The notes: generated by a model not told the origin, from the sequence alone. 42,583 nucleotides of DNA from Fibrobacterota bacterium (GCA_028287505.1 JAQBPN010000078.1:1-42583); one strand, 5' to 3'; positions 16,487-26,066 are shown, numbered from the stretch's first letter. Program-made: numbers and translations.

Positions 16487-16553
16487 TTATAGAGCCATGC
16501 ATGCCGATATTCCAGTTCCCGAATGACCCAAAAAGCACAATGCCCGAATGACC
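16487..16553 (-). promoter_or_regulatory. Candidate GH26 promoter with two direct-repeat operator sites
   Basis: On the minus strand a perfect TATAAT sits at 16492-16487, 9 nt before ATG 16478. Two identical 11-nt sites GGTCATTCGGG occur at 16553-16543 and 16528-16518, 25 nt apart; the nearer one abuts the -35 region, which is itself poor (CTGGAA). This layout suggests activator-dependent transcription, and nearly leaderless mRNA if ATG 16478 is the start. Confidence 0.4.
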
Positions 16554-16729
16554 GGTAAGCGCCCTTGCGAATCCGCGCGAATTGCGCGCCCCAGGCGGCC
16601 CGAGGCTGCCAGAAGGGAATCTACAATACCAAGGGGCCCTGGGGAAACCCACCGTACAGGACGGAACTTAAAGTGCTTTTGACCTTGCCTTGACCGTGCG
16701 GGCGGGGAACGCCTGGGAAGGGCTCCAGC

Positions 16730-17992
16730 TCAGCGCGGGACGGGGCAGCCCGCATGCAGGCGCATCCCCAAGGGAGGTACGTCTCCGGTGCGCAGGTTTT
16801 TCTTTTTGATACGCGCCACTTCGGCGCATTCGGAAAAGTGGTACACGTCGGAATTCACGCTCCAGGAATACCTGCCTTCCGGAATGCGGGCGCCATGGGA
16901 CCTTGCCGGTTTGGCATGCTTTGCCGCCTGCGCCGCCGCCGCGGGGGGCTTGGCTGCGGAAACCGTATCCGCTTCCTCGGCGCCGCCGGCCGTTTCCCGG
17001 ATCTCATCCGCCTGCCGGAAAAATGCGCCTTTGTCATCGCGCCATCCCGGGGCCGGCCTGGCCAAAGGCGCCACCGCCGTTTTCGATCCCGGATCCAGGG
17101 CCCGGTTCAGCGCAAAGGCCAGGCGCACGCCGGCGATCTTGAGCTGCTCGAAAACGGTCAGGGTCGCGGCGTCGACATAGTCCTTATCGAGCTGGATTTT
17201 GATGCCCTTGCGGAGGGGCTTGCCCCGCAGGAGATAGCATTTCGCCGCCTTGGCATGGGTTTCGTCCGTCCAGGCCTCCACGGTACCGGACGCGTTACGT
17301 TGGATGAAAGCGGGATCGGCGGCGATTTCCCGCTCCAGCATACCGTGCAGGGAATCCAGGGAAAGATGCAACCGCTCCAGGAGCACGTAGTCCCAGACCG
17401 CGTGCAGGTTGTAGGTGCGGCGGTTCACCTTCACCTTCTGCAGGTTGCCGCCCTTGTCGTGATCTTCGCCCGTGTGCAGGGGTTGATGCAGATCCCCCAC
17501 CAGATGGACCACCCACTTGAGAGCCTCCTCGCGCGCATATCGATCCGCGTCCGGCTTGGCCAGAATGGCAAGCTGGCGCTTGAGCGCTTTGACCACATTG
17601 GCGGAATCCGCATGGGTGGAATCGTAGCGCGGCTCGCCTATCTGGAGGGTGACGTAATGCCAAGGCCGCGTTTCCGGCCGGAGCATGCGGATGTCGTCGG
17701 CCCAAGTGGAGATGGATGCCAGGGAAACGGATCCGCCCGCGGGTCCCAGGATTTTTTTCACTTCCGCTTTCGCGCCGGGAGTGAGCATGTCTTCGGCGAG
17801 GGCGGCTACGGTTTGGTGGCCAAGCTCACCCCAAGCGAATGCCTGATTCGCGGTGAAGAAGACTGCGGCGATGATAAAAAGGAAAGGTGTCAGGACTCCT
17901 CGTCCGGAGCCTGATAAAGAATCGCCTGTGAAAGGTCTCTTCAAAAGTGCAACCAGGATTTCGAGGAGCCTGGGAGATGGACTTTGATCCAT
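16730..17992 (-). CDS. S1/P1-type nuclease with C-terminal His/Cys metal-site module
   Basis: 420-aa secreted zinc nuclease, expected to degrade single-stranded DNA/RNA and 3'-nucleotides. The signal peptide (LFIIAAVFFTANQAFA) leaves Trp54 as the mature N-terminus; in this family that Trp and the His six residues in (WGELGH) bind zinc. Further ligands are visible in WADD, PWHYV, HLVGDLHQPLH and DHDKGGN. The nuclease domain ends near residue 310. A Lys/Ala/Pro linker then leads to DVYHFSECAEVARIKKKN...HAGCP, which resembles the VYHxxxC...N...C metal site attached to some other secreted nucleases and to Ada. The start ATG 17992 lies inside a strong hairpin (17969-18000), so a later start is possible. 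Confidence 0.87.
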   Translation of the reverse strand: MDQSPSPRLLEILVALLKRPFTGDSLSGSGRGVLTPFLFIIAAVFFTANQAFAWGELGHQTVAALAEDMLTPGAKAEVKKILGPAGGSVSLASISTWADDIRMLRPETRPWHYVTLQIGEPRYDSTHADSANVVKALKRQLAILAKPDADRYAREEALKWVVHLVGDLHQPLHTGEDHDKGGNLQKVKVNRRTYNLHAVWDYVLLERLHLSLDSLHGMLEREIAADPAFIQRNASGTVEAWTDETHAKAAKCYLLRGKPLRKGIKIQLDKDYVDAATLTVFEQLKIAGVRLAFALNRALDPGSKTAVAPLARPAPGWRDDKGAFFRQADEIRETAGGAEEADTVSAAKPPAAAAQAAKHAKPARSHGARIPEGRYSWSVNSDVYHFSECAEVARIKKKNLRTGDVPPLGMRLHAGCPVPR

Positions 17993-18000
17993 CTCCCAGG
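17969..18000 (-). promoter_or_regulatory. Hairpin covering the nuclease start codon
   Basis: A perfect 13-bp inverted repeat, CCTGGGAGATGGA / TCCATCTCCCAGG with a 6-nt loop. In the minus-strand transcript the putative ATG 17992 and the GGGAG before it are both inside the stem, which should hide the start from ribosomes unless the hairpin is opened. Confidence 0.5.
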
Positions 18001-18241
18001 CTGAGTTGAATGGGCCGTTATTACCCGCGCAACGGACACCACTCGAGGGACAAATAAGATAAGATTTTGAAGCATGATTGCAAGCCGCTTTGGGGGCCGG
18101 CTTTTTTATTTATCCCGGATTTGACCAAAATCCAGCATCTACTTCCGGGAGCGATTGTACCGGGAGGAAAGCCCCTCCCCCGAAAAAAGTCTAAATTTAG
18201 GCTTCATCAACTTTACTCCCTTTTAATCCGGGAAAGACACC
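18001..18241 (+). other. Divergent intergenic region with internal terminator-like hairpin
   Basis: Between the nuclease (-) and rpiA (+). It contains AAGCCG-10 nt-CGGCTT followed by TTTTT (18082-18107), an intrinsic-terminator shape reading toward rpiA with no gene upstream of it on that strand. A second GGGAGG/CCTCCC hairpin lies near 18162-18180. This could be the end of a small transcript or an rpiA leader attenuator; no motif decides. Confidence 0.35.
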
Positions 18242-18925
18242 GTGGACGATAAACAACGAGTGGGCCTGGAAGCGGCCAAACAAGTCAAAGACGGCATGGT
18301 GGTGGGATTGGGCACCGGATCCACCGCCACCCATTTCATCCGGGAACTGGCGCGCCGCATCCGGGACGAAAAGCTTTCCATCCAGTGCGTATCCAGCTCC
18401 TTCGCCTGCTCCCTGCTCGCGCGCGCCGAGGGCCTGACCCTGCTTTCCGCGGACCAGGCCGAACGCATCGACCTGTACGTGGACGGAGCGGATGAGGTTT
18501 CGCCGGAAAAAGGGCTGATCAAGGGACGCGGCGCTGCCATGGTAGGCGAGAAACTGCTCGCGGAAGCCTGCGCCTCGTTTCTCGTCATAGTCGACGAAGG
18601 CAAGTTGGTGAAACGCTTGGGCGCGAAATTCCCCGTTCCGGTGGAAATCATGCCAGCGGCGGTCCGCCTGGTCCAGCCGGGCATCATCGCCTTGGGCGGC
18701 AAACCGGTGCTGCGCCTGGCCCCGGGCGGCAAAGATGGGCCCGTGGTCTCGGACAACGGCAACCTCATCCTGGACGTGACGTTCCCGGCCGATCCCGATT
18801 GGAGCGCTTTGGACTCGGCCCTGAACTGCCTTCCCGGCGTGGTGGGCCACGGTCTGTTCCTGCGCTACGCGAAAAAATCCACCATATTGGTGGGCCATCC
18901 AGGAGGCGTGCGCGTCCTGCCTTGA
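18242..18925 (+). CDS. rpiA: Ribose-5-phosphate isomerase A
   Basis: 227-aa cytoplasmic enzyme interconverting ribose 5-phosphate and ribulose 5-phosphate in the pentose phosphate pathway. The family signatures are all present: VGLGTGSTATHFI near the N-terminus (phosphate loop), DLYVDGADEV with catalytic Asp residues, KGRGAAMVGEK containing the catalytic Glu/Lys region, and DEGKLVKRLG. Length is normal. The start is GTG 18242 with GGGAAAG about 8 nt upstream. It is the first gene of a tight plus-strand run with the DUF502 gene (21 bp gap) and the DegP-type protease. Confidence 0.95.
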   Translation: MDDKQRVGLEAAKQVKDGMVVGLGTGSTATHFIRELARRIRDEKLSIQCVSSSFACSLLARAEGLTLLSADQAERIDLYVDGADEVSPEKGLIKGRGAAMVGEKLLAEACASFLVIVDEGKLVKRLGAKFPVPVEIMPAAVRLVQPGIIALGGKPVLRLAPGGKDGPVVSDNGNLILDVTFPADPDWSALDSALNCLPGVVGHGLFLRYAKKSTILVGHPGGVRVLP

Positions 18926-18946
18926 GGCTTGGGACCGCCGAAAACC

Positions 18947-19537
18947 ATGCAAAGACTGTTTACCAACTTCCTCAAAGGCATCCTGATCCTGGCCCCCATG
19001 CTCGTGACGGGCTGGGTCATCTATACCATTTTCACCAAGATCGACGGCCTGCTGGGCATCTCCATCACCGGCCTCGGCTTTGTGATCACCATCGTTTTCA
19101 TCATCCTGGTGGGCGCGCTGGCCTCGAACGTCTTCTTCACCAGGCTCTTCAACTATTTCGAAAAGGTCCTGACGCGGCTTCCCGTGGTCAAGCTGCTCTA
19201 CTTTTCCATCAAGGATCTGATCGGCGCTTTCGTGGGCGAGAAGAAAATGTTCAACCGCCCGGTGATGGTGGACATGGCCCATCTCCCGCTTGCCGTGGAC
19301 AACCCGGTGTCGCCCCCGGGCAAGGACATCAAGCTGCTCGGTTTCATCACCTCGGATACGCTGGAGTTCCTGCCCGAGGCCGGCGATCGCGTGGCGGTCT
19401 ACATGCCCCAATCCTACAATATGGGCGGATACATGATGCTGGTGCCCAAGGAGCGGATCACGCCCCTGGCCTCGGCGGAAAGCGCCAAACTCCTGGCGTT
19501 CATCGTTTCCGGAGGTGTGGCACGGGGCAACTCCTGA
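18947..19537 (+). CDS. DUF502 membrane protein
   Basis: 196 aa. Two membrane segments near the N-terminus (LKGILILAPMLVTGWVIYTI and LGFVITIVFIILVGALASN) are separated by a short loop. They are followed by the family's conserved LPVVKLLYFSIKDLIGAF and a soluble C-terminal domain (LLGFITSDTLEFLP, VAVYMPQSYNMGGYMMLVP). These blocks are characteristic of DUF502, whose function is unknown. ATG 18947 is preferred to TTG 18929; neither has a strong Shine-Dalgarno. Position between rpiA and degP makes co-transcription likely. Confidence 0.9.
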   Translation: MQRLFTNFLKGILILAPMLVTGWVIYTIFTKIDGLLGISITGLGFVITIVFIILVGALASNVFFTRLFNYFEKVLTRLPVVKLLYFSIKDLIGAFVGEKKMFNRPVMVDMAHLPLAVDNPVSPPGKDIKLLGFITSDTLEFLPEAGDRVAVYMPQSYNMGGYMMLVPKERITPLASAESAKLLAFIVSGGVARGNS

Positions 19538-19556
19538 AAGTATCTTCTTGAGGCCC

Positions 19557-21197
<1,641 letters not shown>

Positions 21198-21225
21198 GTT
21201 CGGGAGATCGCCCGACCCAAAGGGT

Positions 21226-23025
21226 TCAGGGAAGCGGCCGCGCGGGCGGCCCATTTTCCCCGCCTTTGTCCCCGCGGATAAGCTCGGACAATTGCCCTAC
21301 GCAAGGCACGGGCCCCAAGCCCGCCTCCGCAGCCGCGAGGATTTTCCGCGCCTTTTCCCTGTCCCCCATTTTGATATACAGGAATCCGAGATTGCAGTAG
21401 TGGGAAGGATCCCAAGGATTGTCCGTGACCGCCGCCTCCAGACTCCGGATCGCCGTCGCCGTGTCCCCGCTCAAGGCCTGGCGTTGGGCCAGGAAGGAAT
21501 GCGCCATCGCGCGCCAGGGTTTTTCCTCGTTGCCCGCCAGCAGGGAATCGGGAACCAGGGCGGACAGGTATTCGCCATAAGCCGCGCTCCCGTTCCCCGC
21601 TTGCGACAGCATGGTCCCGAATTGCACGCGCATGGCCACATCCGTGGGATGCCCGGCCAGGTAGTGCGCGAAGGCTGTCCGCGATTCCTCCCATTCACCC
21701 AGGGATGCCGCGGTGATTGCCAGCTTCCGTTCCGTATCCGCGTTTCCGAACAAGCTCCACGTTTGGGCCAGGCGCAAGTGGCCCGCGCATGCCGCGGCCG
21801 ATTCGGGACGTCCGAACAGGCGATCCCCGAAGAACGTCTGGGAATGCACGAACGCGCTGTGGCCGGTGAGGATCAGAAATGCCGCCATCGCGAGCCTTGC
21901 CGGGGCGGTCAAACCGATCCGATCCTTCCGGCCGGAACCCCGAGGGGCCGCCGTCAAGCGCTCCCGGTACGCGCGCATAAACCGGATGGCGGCGGCGCCC
22001 CCGATGACGCCGATGCTTCCCGCCAGGAAGATTCCGATCTCATACAGTCCCCGGTATACGGTCATCGTGAACAGGAAGACCACCGTGAAAATCGCCTCCT
22101 CCCCGAGGGTGAAGTCGAATCGCTTCTTCGCGCGCACCGCGGTTTTCTTTTCCTTCCCGGAAAAGCCCCAAGGGATTTTGAATCCCACGCCGATGGCGCC
22201 CGTGGGGCATCCCGCCACGCAGTCCAGGCTCTTGAGGCAATTGGTGTCGACGACGGTTCCGAACTGTTTGAGCTCCTGGATGACCTTGACGCCGGATTTG
22301 CAATTCAGGCTGCACAAGCCGCAGCTCTCGCAGCTTCCGGACAAGACCAGACGGCCCGCGGGGGAAAACCGATCCGCCCACCCGAAGAAGACTCCGTAAG
22401 GGCAGACCGAATAGCAGAAGCTTCGGGAACCCAGGAAATAGACCATCGCCGCGCCGCACACCGCCAGCGTTATGATGGAGAACGCGGGTCCCGGCATGGC
22501 GCGGAAGAGATGGCTGGTGGTCAAGGATCCCCATCCTTCCGCATCCCCTTGGAGGACGAAAGCGGGTTGAGCCCGGTGGGCCAGAATGCGCAGAAGCTGG
22601 GGCCACAAGTAGATGTAAGCCATGATCCCCAAGGGAACCAGGGCCATGGTCCGCGAGCGCAAGGGCCTCGGCTTGATACCGAACTTCCCCAAAAGCCAAG
22701 CGCAGCCGTCCTGGATCGCCAGGATATGGCAACCCCACCCGCAGAAATACCGGCCGAACGCCAAGGTCGCCAGGACCGCGGCCACCGCGAACAGAAACCC
22801 CACCGTGATCACGCCATCGTGCAGAGTATGCAGCGATTCGCTGAACTCCATCGGAGCCAGGGAGCGGCCGTGGAGCTTCCAATGGAGGAAGTGGATGGCG
22901 AACAGGAGATGCACGGCGATGAGGGTGAAGGTCCGCCAGCGGCGAAGGTTCCGCTTCGCGAAAGGTCCGGCCTTGGATCCGGGCGACGGCGCTTTGATAT
23001 CGGGAACGGTGAGAGCTTTCGGCAT
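21226..23025 (-). CDS. Membrane polyferredoxin (NapH/CcoG-like) with C-terminal TPR region
   Basis: 599-aa inner-membrane electron carrier. Several membrane helices span residues 25-215, with FCGWGCHILAIQDG and CYSVCPYG at their ends, the Cys pairs typical of the NapH/CcoG/NosR group. Two ferredoxin motifs follow (CESCGLCSLNC, and CLKSLDCVAGCPTGAI, where one spacing is longer than usual). Two more membrane segments come next, then about 210 residues of TPR-like helices (LRLAQTWSLFGN, NPWDPSHYCNLGFLYIKMGD). A TPR tail on such a polyferredoxin is unusual and may recruit a partner protein. It lies 10 bp downstream of the BNR protein gene, so the two form an operon. Redox partner unknown. Confidence 0.85.
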   Translation of the reverse strand: MPKALTVPDIKAPSPGSKAGPFAKRNLRRWRTFTLIAVHLLFAIHFLHWKLHGRSLAPMEFSESLHTLHDGVITVGFLFAVAAVLATLAFGRYFCGWGCHILAIQDGCAWLLGKFGIKPRPLRSRTMALVPLGIMAYIYLWPQLLRILAHRAQPAFVLQGDAEGWGSLTTSHLFRAMPGPAFSIITLAVCGAAMVYFLGSRSFCYSVCPYGVFFGWADRFSPAGRLVLSGSCESCGLCSLNCKSGVKVIQELKQFGTVVDTNCLKSLDCVAGCPTGAIGVGFKIPWGFSGKEKKTAVRAKKRFDFTLGEEAIFTVVFLFTMTVYRGLYEIGIFLAGSIGVIGGAAAIRFMRAYRERLTAAPRGSGRKDRIGLTAPARLAMAAFLILTGHSAFVHSQTFFGDRLFGRPESAAACAGHLRLAQTWSLFGNADTERKLAITAASLGEWEESRTAFAHYLAGHPTDVAMRVQFGTMLSQAGNGSAAYGEYLSALVPDSLLAGNEEKPWRAMAHSFLAQRQALSGDTATAIRSLEAAVTDNPWDPSHYCNLGFLYIKMGDREKARKILAAAEAGLGPVPCVGQLSELIRGDKGGENGPPARPLP

Positions 23026-23035
23026 CCGTCGACCG

Positions 23036-24208
23036 TCAAGGAGCCTGGGGTGAAGTGGCCGAAGACGGGGCGGAGAGCCGGCTGCCCGTGGCGCGGTATT
23101 CTCCGGCGGGGACTGGGCCCGAAGGTTCGGCGGGAATGCGGAAATTTCCGGGGGCCGGATGAATCCGCCTGCGCCGCTCCTCCGCGCCGGACCGTTCCCG
23201 ATCGGTCCTGACGGCCGTTGCCGCTGCCGGCAGGAACCAGACTCCTCCCGCTCCGGTCGAAGCGAACAAAGCGCCGTCGCAAACGGTCAGGGATTGGAGC
23301 ATAAGGCTTTTGGGAATCCCCGCGCCATACGGAATCCAGGATGCCCCGTCATCCTCCGAACGATAGATCGGGGTCACCGATGAATCCACGGGATCGATGG
23401 ATTGCATTCCCGCGAACAGGGTATTCCCCACATAGGCCAGATCGACGGCCCGGACCTGGCTGCCGCGCGGCAGGCCCGAATCCGCGGGAGTCCAGGTAAG
23501 TCCGTTGTCTTCCGAGCGATTGACGGTGACCACCCCTCCGGGGGAAGGATTTCCCAGGCTGGCCGAAAACAGGAATCGGCCTTTGGAAATCACCGCCTTG
23601 GGATAGCGCAAGTCTTTCTCGATCCAGGCATAGCCGCCGCCTTCCGGCACACCCCGGTATGAGGCTCCCGTGTTGGTGGCCAGAAAGACCATGGTACCCG
23701 TGACGCAGATCTTGGGGATGTAGACATCGTTGGGTATGGCAGCGTTGAGGGACGCCCAATCTTCCCCCCGGTTCTGGGAAGAATAAATGCCATGGTTGGT
23801 TCCGGCCAATACCAGTGTAGGCGTTACCGCCACGGTCAGCACATCCTTGTCCGCGGGGAAACCCGCATTGACCGCCTTCCAGGCGGCATCGCCGGCTCCG
23901 GCGCGGAACATCCCGCCCTCGCGTCCGGCCGCGAAAAAGTCCGGGGTTTTCCAGGCCACGGTGATTGGATACAAATTGTCCGGCAGCACCGGGCTGGCGG
24001 CCGACCAATGGGCGCCCTGATCCACCGAAACCATCATTCGGCGATCCCGCATCGCATACAGTTTGGCCCCATCCACAAGCAGAAAATTCGTGAGTTGGTC
24101 CGTCACTCGCGTCCACTGGGCGGGAGTAGCCCCTCGCCCGGATTCCGGCAGCGTCGCTCCCAGGACAACCGCCCACAAGATTCTCCAGCGACCGGATAAT
24201 ATCGACAT
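23036..24208 (-). CDS. Secreted BNR/Ycf48-like beta-propeller protein
   Basis: 390 aa. A signal peptide (ILWAVVLGATLPESGRG) leads into repeated beta-propeller blades with the BNR-type S.D.G..W motif: SVDQGAHWSA, SQNRGEDWASL, SEDNGLTWTPA, SEDDGASWIPY. Such repeats occur in sialidases and in Ycf48-type assembly factors, but no catalytic sialidase residues are evident, so a binding or assembly role is more likely. The C-terminal 60 residues are Arg/Pro/Ala-rich and look disordered. ATG 24208 is preferred (GGGGA upstream); ATG-like starts further up would precede the signal peptide. Partner of the polyferredoxin downstream by operon position. Confidence 0.78.
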   Translation of the reverse strand: MSILSGRWRILWAVVLGATLPESGRGATPAQWTRVTDQLTNFLLVDGAKLYAMRDRRMMVSVDQGAHWSAASPVLPDNLYPITVAWKTPDFFAAGREGGMFRAGAGDAAWKAVNAGFPADKDVLTVAVTPTLVLAGTNHGIYSSQNRGEDWASLNAAIPNDVYIPKICVTGTMVFLATNTGASYRGVPEGGGYAWIEKDLRYPKAVISKGRFLFSASLGNPSPGGVVTVNRSEDNGLTWTPADSGLPRGSQVRAVDLAYVGNTLFAGMQSIDPVDSSVTPIYRSEDDGASWIPYGAGIPKSLMLQSLTVCDGALFASTGAGGVWFLPAAATAVRTDRERSGAEERRRRIHPAPGNFRIPAEPSGPVPAGEYRATGSRLSAPSSATSPQAP

Positions 24209-24253
24209 GCCATCCCCATTCTTCGCAACGGTCAACCGGACCCTAACGGAGAC

Positions 24254-24283
24254 AACTCCCGCCCGCATGCGCGGGCAGGAGTT
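24254..24283. other. Hairpin between minus-strand genes
   Basis: AACTCCCGCCCGC pairs with GCGGGCAGGAGTT apart from one position, around a 4-nt loop. It lies upstream of the BNR protein gene and has no T-run. It could be an operator or mRNA-structure element in that gene's leader. Confidence 0.4.
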
Positions 24284-24308
24284 CGATCCGGAATAATCTA
24301 CTTCCGAA

Positions 24309-24332
24309 AGGAGCCTTTCCGCAAAGGCTCCT
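24309..24332 (-). terminator. Terminator after the 24348-25181 gene
   Basis: A perfect 10-bp stem AGGAGCCTTT / AAAGGCTCCT with loop CCGC (plus-strand reading). On the minus strand it follows the stop codon at 24348 by 15 bp and runs into TTTC, so it is a short-tailed intrinsic terminator. Confidence 0.6.
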
Positions 24333-24347
24333 GGCTCCGAGCCCGGG

Positions 24348-25181
24348 TCAGTAGTGATTCTGTCCCAGGAAATCAGCCTGTACTTTGGCGCCGTTCTGGA
24401 TGGTGTAGACGTTCGCCGTCGCTCCCGTCACGGTCACAACCATCTGCCGGCCCTGGTATCCAATCAATTCATTGGCCGAGGTCAGGTTATTGGTTCGGGC
24501 CTTGGCGGTGATATAAATCTTCCCATACGTCGAATTGGTCGAGTACGCTCCGTAATAAAGCGAATCGGACGACACCAAGGTGGTCGTCCCCGCGGCAAGC
24601 TCGACGGTCTCCATGGGAATGAACAGGGACAAAGGCACGTTCCACTGCGTCGTCACCCACACCCGGTTGTTGTTCAGGTTCTCATCGGCTGAATTGAGAT
24701 TGGCCGGATCGACCTTGACAACGACGGTAGGTTTGGCTGTATGGCTGATGGAAGCGCTGCTGGGAAGGGTGTTGTAGTACTCGTCGTCCCACCCCCGCGA
24801 GATATGACTGCCCGCGCAACCCATGTAAGGCCGGGAAGGATTCGGGGTGAACCAGCCGTTGGTGATGGGGTTGAAGTCCGTCTGATACACCACGGTCTTG
24901 GGCACCACCGATCCTATCCGCTTGCCCGCCTCGTCGCGCCATTGGGCGTCGGCCCAGGTGGTCCCGCAATTGTTCACCGGACCCCAATCGTCCTTTCCCA
25001 CGTTCCATACGTTGAAACTGACCGAAGAGTTGCCGCTGCTCAGGGAGGCCGCGACGGGCCCCCGATCGGGCGTCAGGTCAAAGGCCAGCGCGCCCACCGC
25101 GGTTCCGGCCAGGAAGATTCCCAGCAACCACGCGGAGGTCTTGCCGGACCCTCCTCGGGTCAGGTCGGTTCCGTTTTCCAT
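24348..25181 (-). CDS. Secreted or anchored protein, unknown
   Basis: 277 aa. One N-terminal hydrophobic segment (AWLLGIFLAGTAVGALAF) may be a signal anchor. The rest is beta-rich with many Asn, Thr, Ser and Tyr. A CARDB-like stretch (SSVSFNVWNVGKDDWGPVNN, ENLNNNRVWVTTQWNVP) resembles adhesion-type modules. Two Cys (NNCGTTW and MGCAG) could form a disulfide. The start ATG 25181 overlaps the stop of the upstream S74-domain gene (TAATG) and has GGGAGGTGGG just before it, so expression is coupled to that gene. Probably an extracellular partner of it; family not recognised. Confidence 0.75.
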   Translation of the reverse strand: MENGTDLTRGGSGKTSAWLLGIFLAGTAVGALAFDLTPDRGPVAASLSSGNSSVSFNVWNVGKDDWGPVNNCGTTWADAQWRDEAGKRIGSVVPKTVVYQTDFNPITNGWFTPNPSRPYMGCAGSHISRGWDDEYYNTLPSSASISHTAKPTVVVKVDPANLNSADENLNNNRVWVTTQWNVPLSLFIPMETVELAAGTTTLVSSDSLYYGAYSTNSTYGKIYITAKARTNNLTSANELIGYQGRQMVVTVTGATANVYTIQNGAKVQADFLGQNHY

Positions 25182-26014
25182 TACCCACCTCCCAGGCGCT
25201 TCTTCAGCCTTTCGATCTCGGCGGATTGTTCCTGGATGGCGCCTATCAGATACGGAATCAATGCGACGTAATCGACGGTCTTGTAGGTCTCGGGCTTTTT
25301 AGGAGCGGCAATCCCGGCCGGGTCGGCTTTGGCATCGGTCGGGGACTCCGGCATGGTGGCCTCACGGACCAGTTCGGGGAGGGCCTCTTCCACATCCTGG
25401 GCGACCAGACCGGTCTGGTGGCCTTTCGGAAGATGCATGGCGGGGAACTCATCCGAACGGTAATCGTATTCCTTGGGGGAAAGACGATTGATGATCGCCA
25501 GGGAGTTCTTCATATCCACGATGTTCTTCTTCAGCTTGCGGTCGCTGGTGTGCACCAGGGCGCCAGTATACTCGAGATCCCCGGCGAAGTACCCGGCGCG
25601 GCTATTGACGCCGCTCGCGACGGCGTAAACGCCGTAGTTGGCTCCCGTCGTTCCGGTGGCGTAAGTATAGGTACCGTAGTTGTAGGCGCCGTAATCCGCT
25701 TGCCCGTATAGGCCGAACCGGTTGCCGACGCCGGTATTGGGCGTGGAGACCAGACTCTGGCCATATACGCCCATGTAGCCGCCCATGCCTTTGACACCGA
25801 TGCCGTAGTAGCCGGTGGGCACGGAAACCCCCTGGACCCCGATTTTGTCCGCCGCGCTGGGATTGACGTTTTTGCCCTGCAGAATGATTGAGGAATTCGA
25901 GCCGTCGCCGCGCACGTCGAAATCCTGTGAAAAGCAGAAGCCGACGCCCAACAGGATCCCCAACGACGCCTTCCAGGCCCCATGCTTCATGATGTTTCCA
26001 TACTTCTCGATCAT
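25181..26014 (-). CDS. Secreted protein with C-terminal S74 intramolecular chaperone domain
   Basis: 277 aa. After a signal peptide (SLGILLGVGFCFSQ), a Gly/Tyr/Asn/Val-rich region carries repeated short blocks (GIGVKGMGGYMGVYGQ, NRFGLYGQADYGAYNYGTY, ANYGVYAVASG) that look like a trimeric beta-helix or fibre shaft. The C-terminal 120 residues are a peptidase S74/endosialidase-chaperone domain: SDRKLKKNIVDM with the conserved Ser at the autocleavage point, YDYRSDE, HQTGLVAQDVEEALPELV, VDYVALIPYLIGAIQEQ and a terminal coiled coil. In phage tail spikes this domain drives trimer folding and then cleaves itself off. No other phage gene is nearby. ATG 26014 has AAGGAG 6 nt upstream. Confidence 0.85.
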   Translation of the reverse strand: MIEKYGNIMKHGAWKASLGILLGVGFCFSQDFDVRGDGSNSSIILQGKNVNPSAADKIGVQGVSVPTGYYGIGVKGMGGYMGVYGQSLVSTPNTGVGNRFGLYGQADYGAYNYGTYTYATGTTGANYGVYAVASGVNSRAGYFAGDLEYTGALVHTSDRKLKKNIVDMKNSLAIINRLSPKEYDYRSDEFPAMHLPKGHQTGLVAQDVEEALPELVREATMPESPTDAKADPAGIAAPKKPETYKTVDYVALIPYLIGAIQEQSAEIERLKKRLGGG

Positions 26015-26048
26015 CTTGAACTCCTTGCGGTGTGCTTGGTTTGTTTCG

Positions 26049-26066
26049 GCCCGCATCGGCGGGCCA
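26049..26066. other. GC-rich hairpin in the leader of the S74-domain gene
   Basis: GGCCCGC-ATCG-GCGGGCC is a perfect 7-bp stem, 35 bp upstream of ATG 26014 and downstream of the gene ending at 26124. No T-run is present, so it may be a weak terminator for the latter or a leader structure for the former. Confidence 0.35.

Noticed and set aside
25181-26014. Prophage remnant suggested by the tail-fibre-type S74 domain
   Set aside because: Neighbours are ordinary chromosomal genes, the protein has a Sec signal peptide, and there is no integrase, attachment site or structural phage gene.
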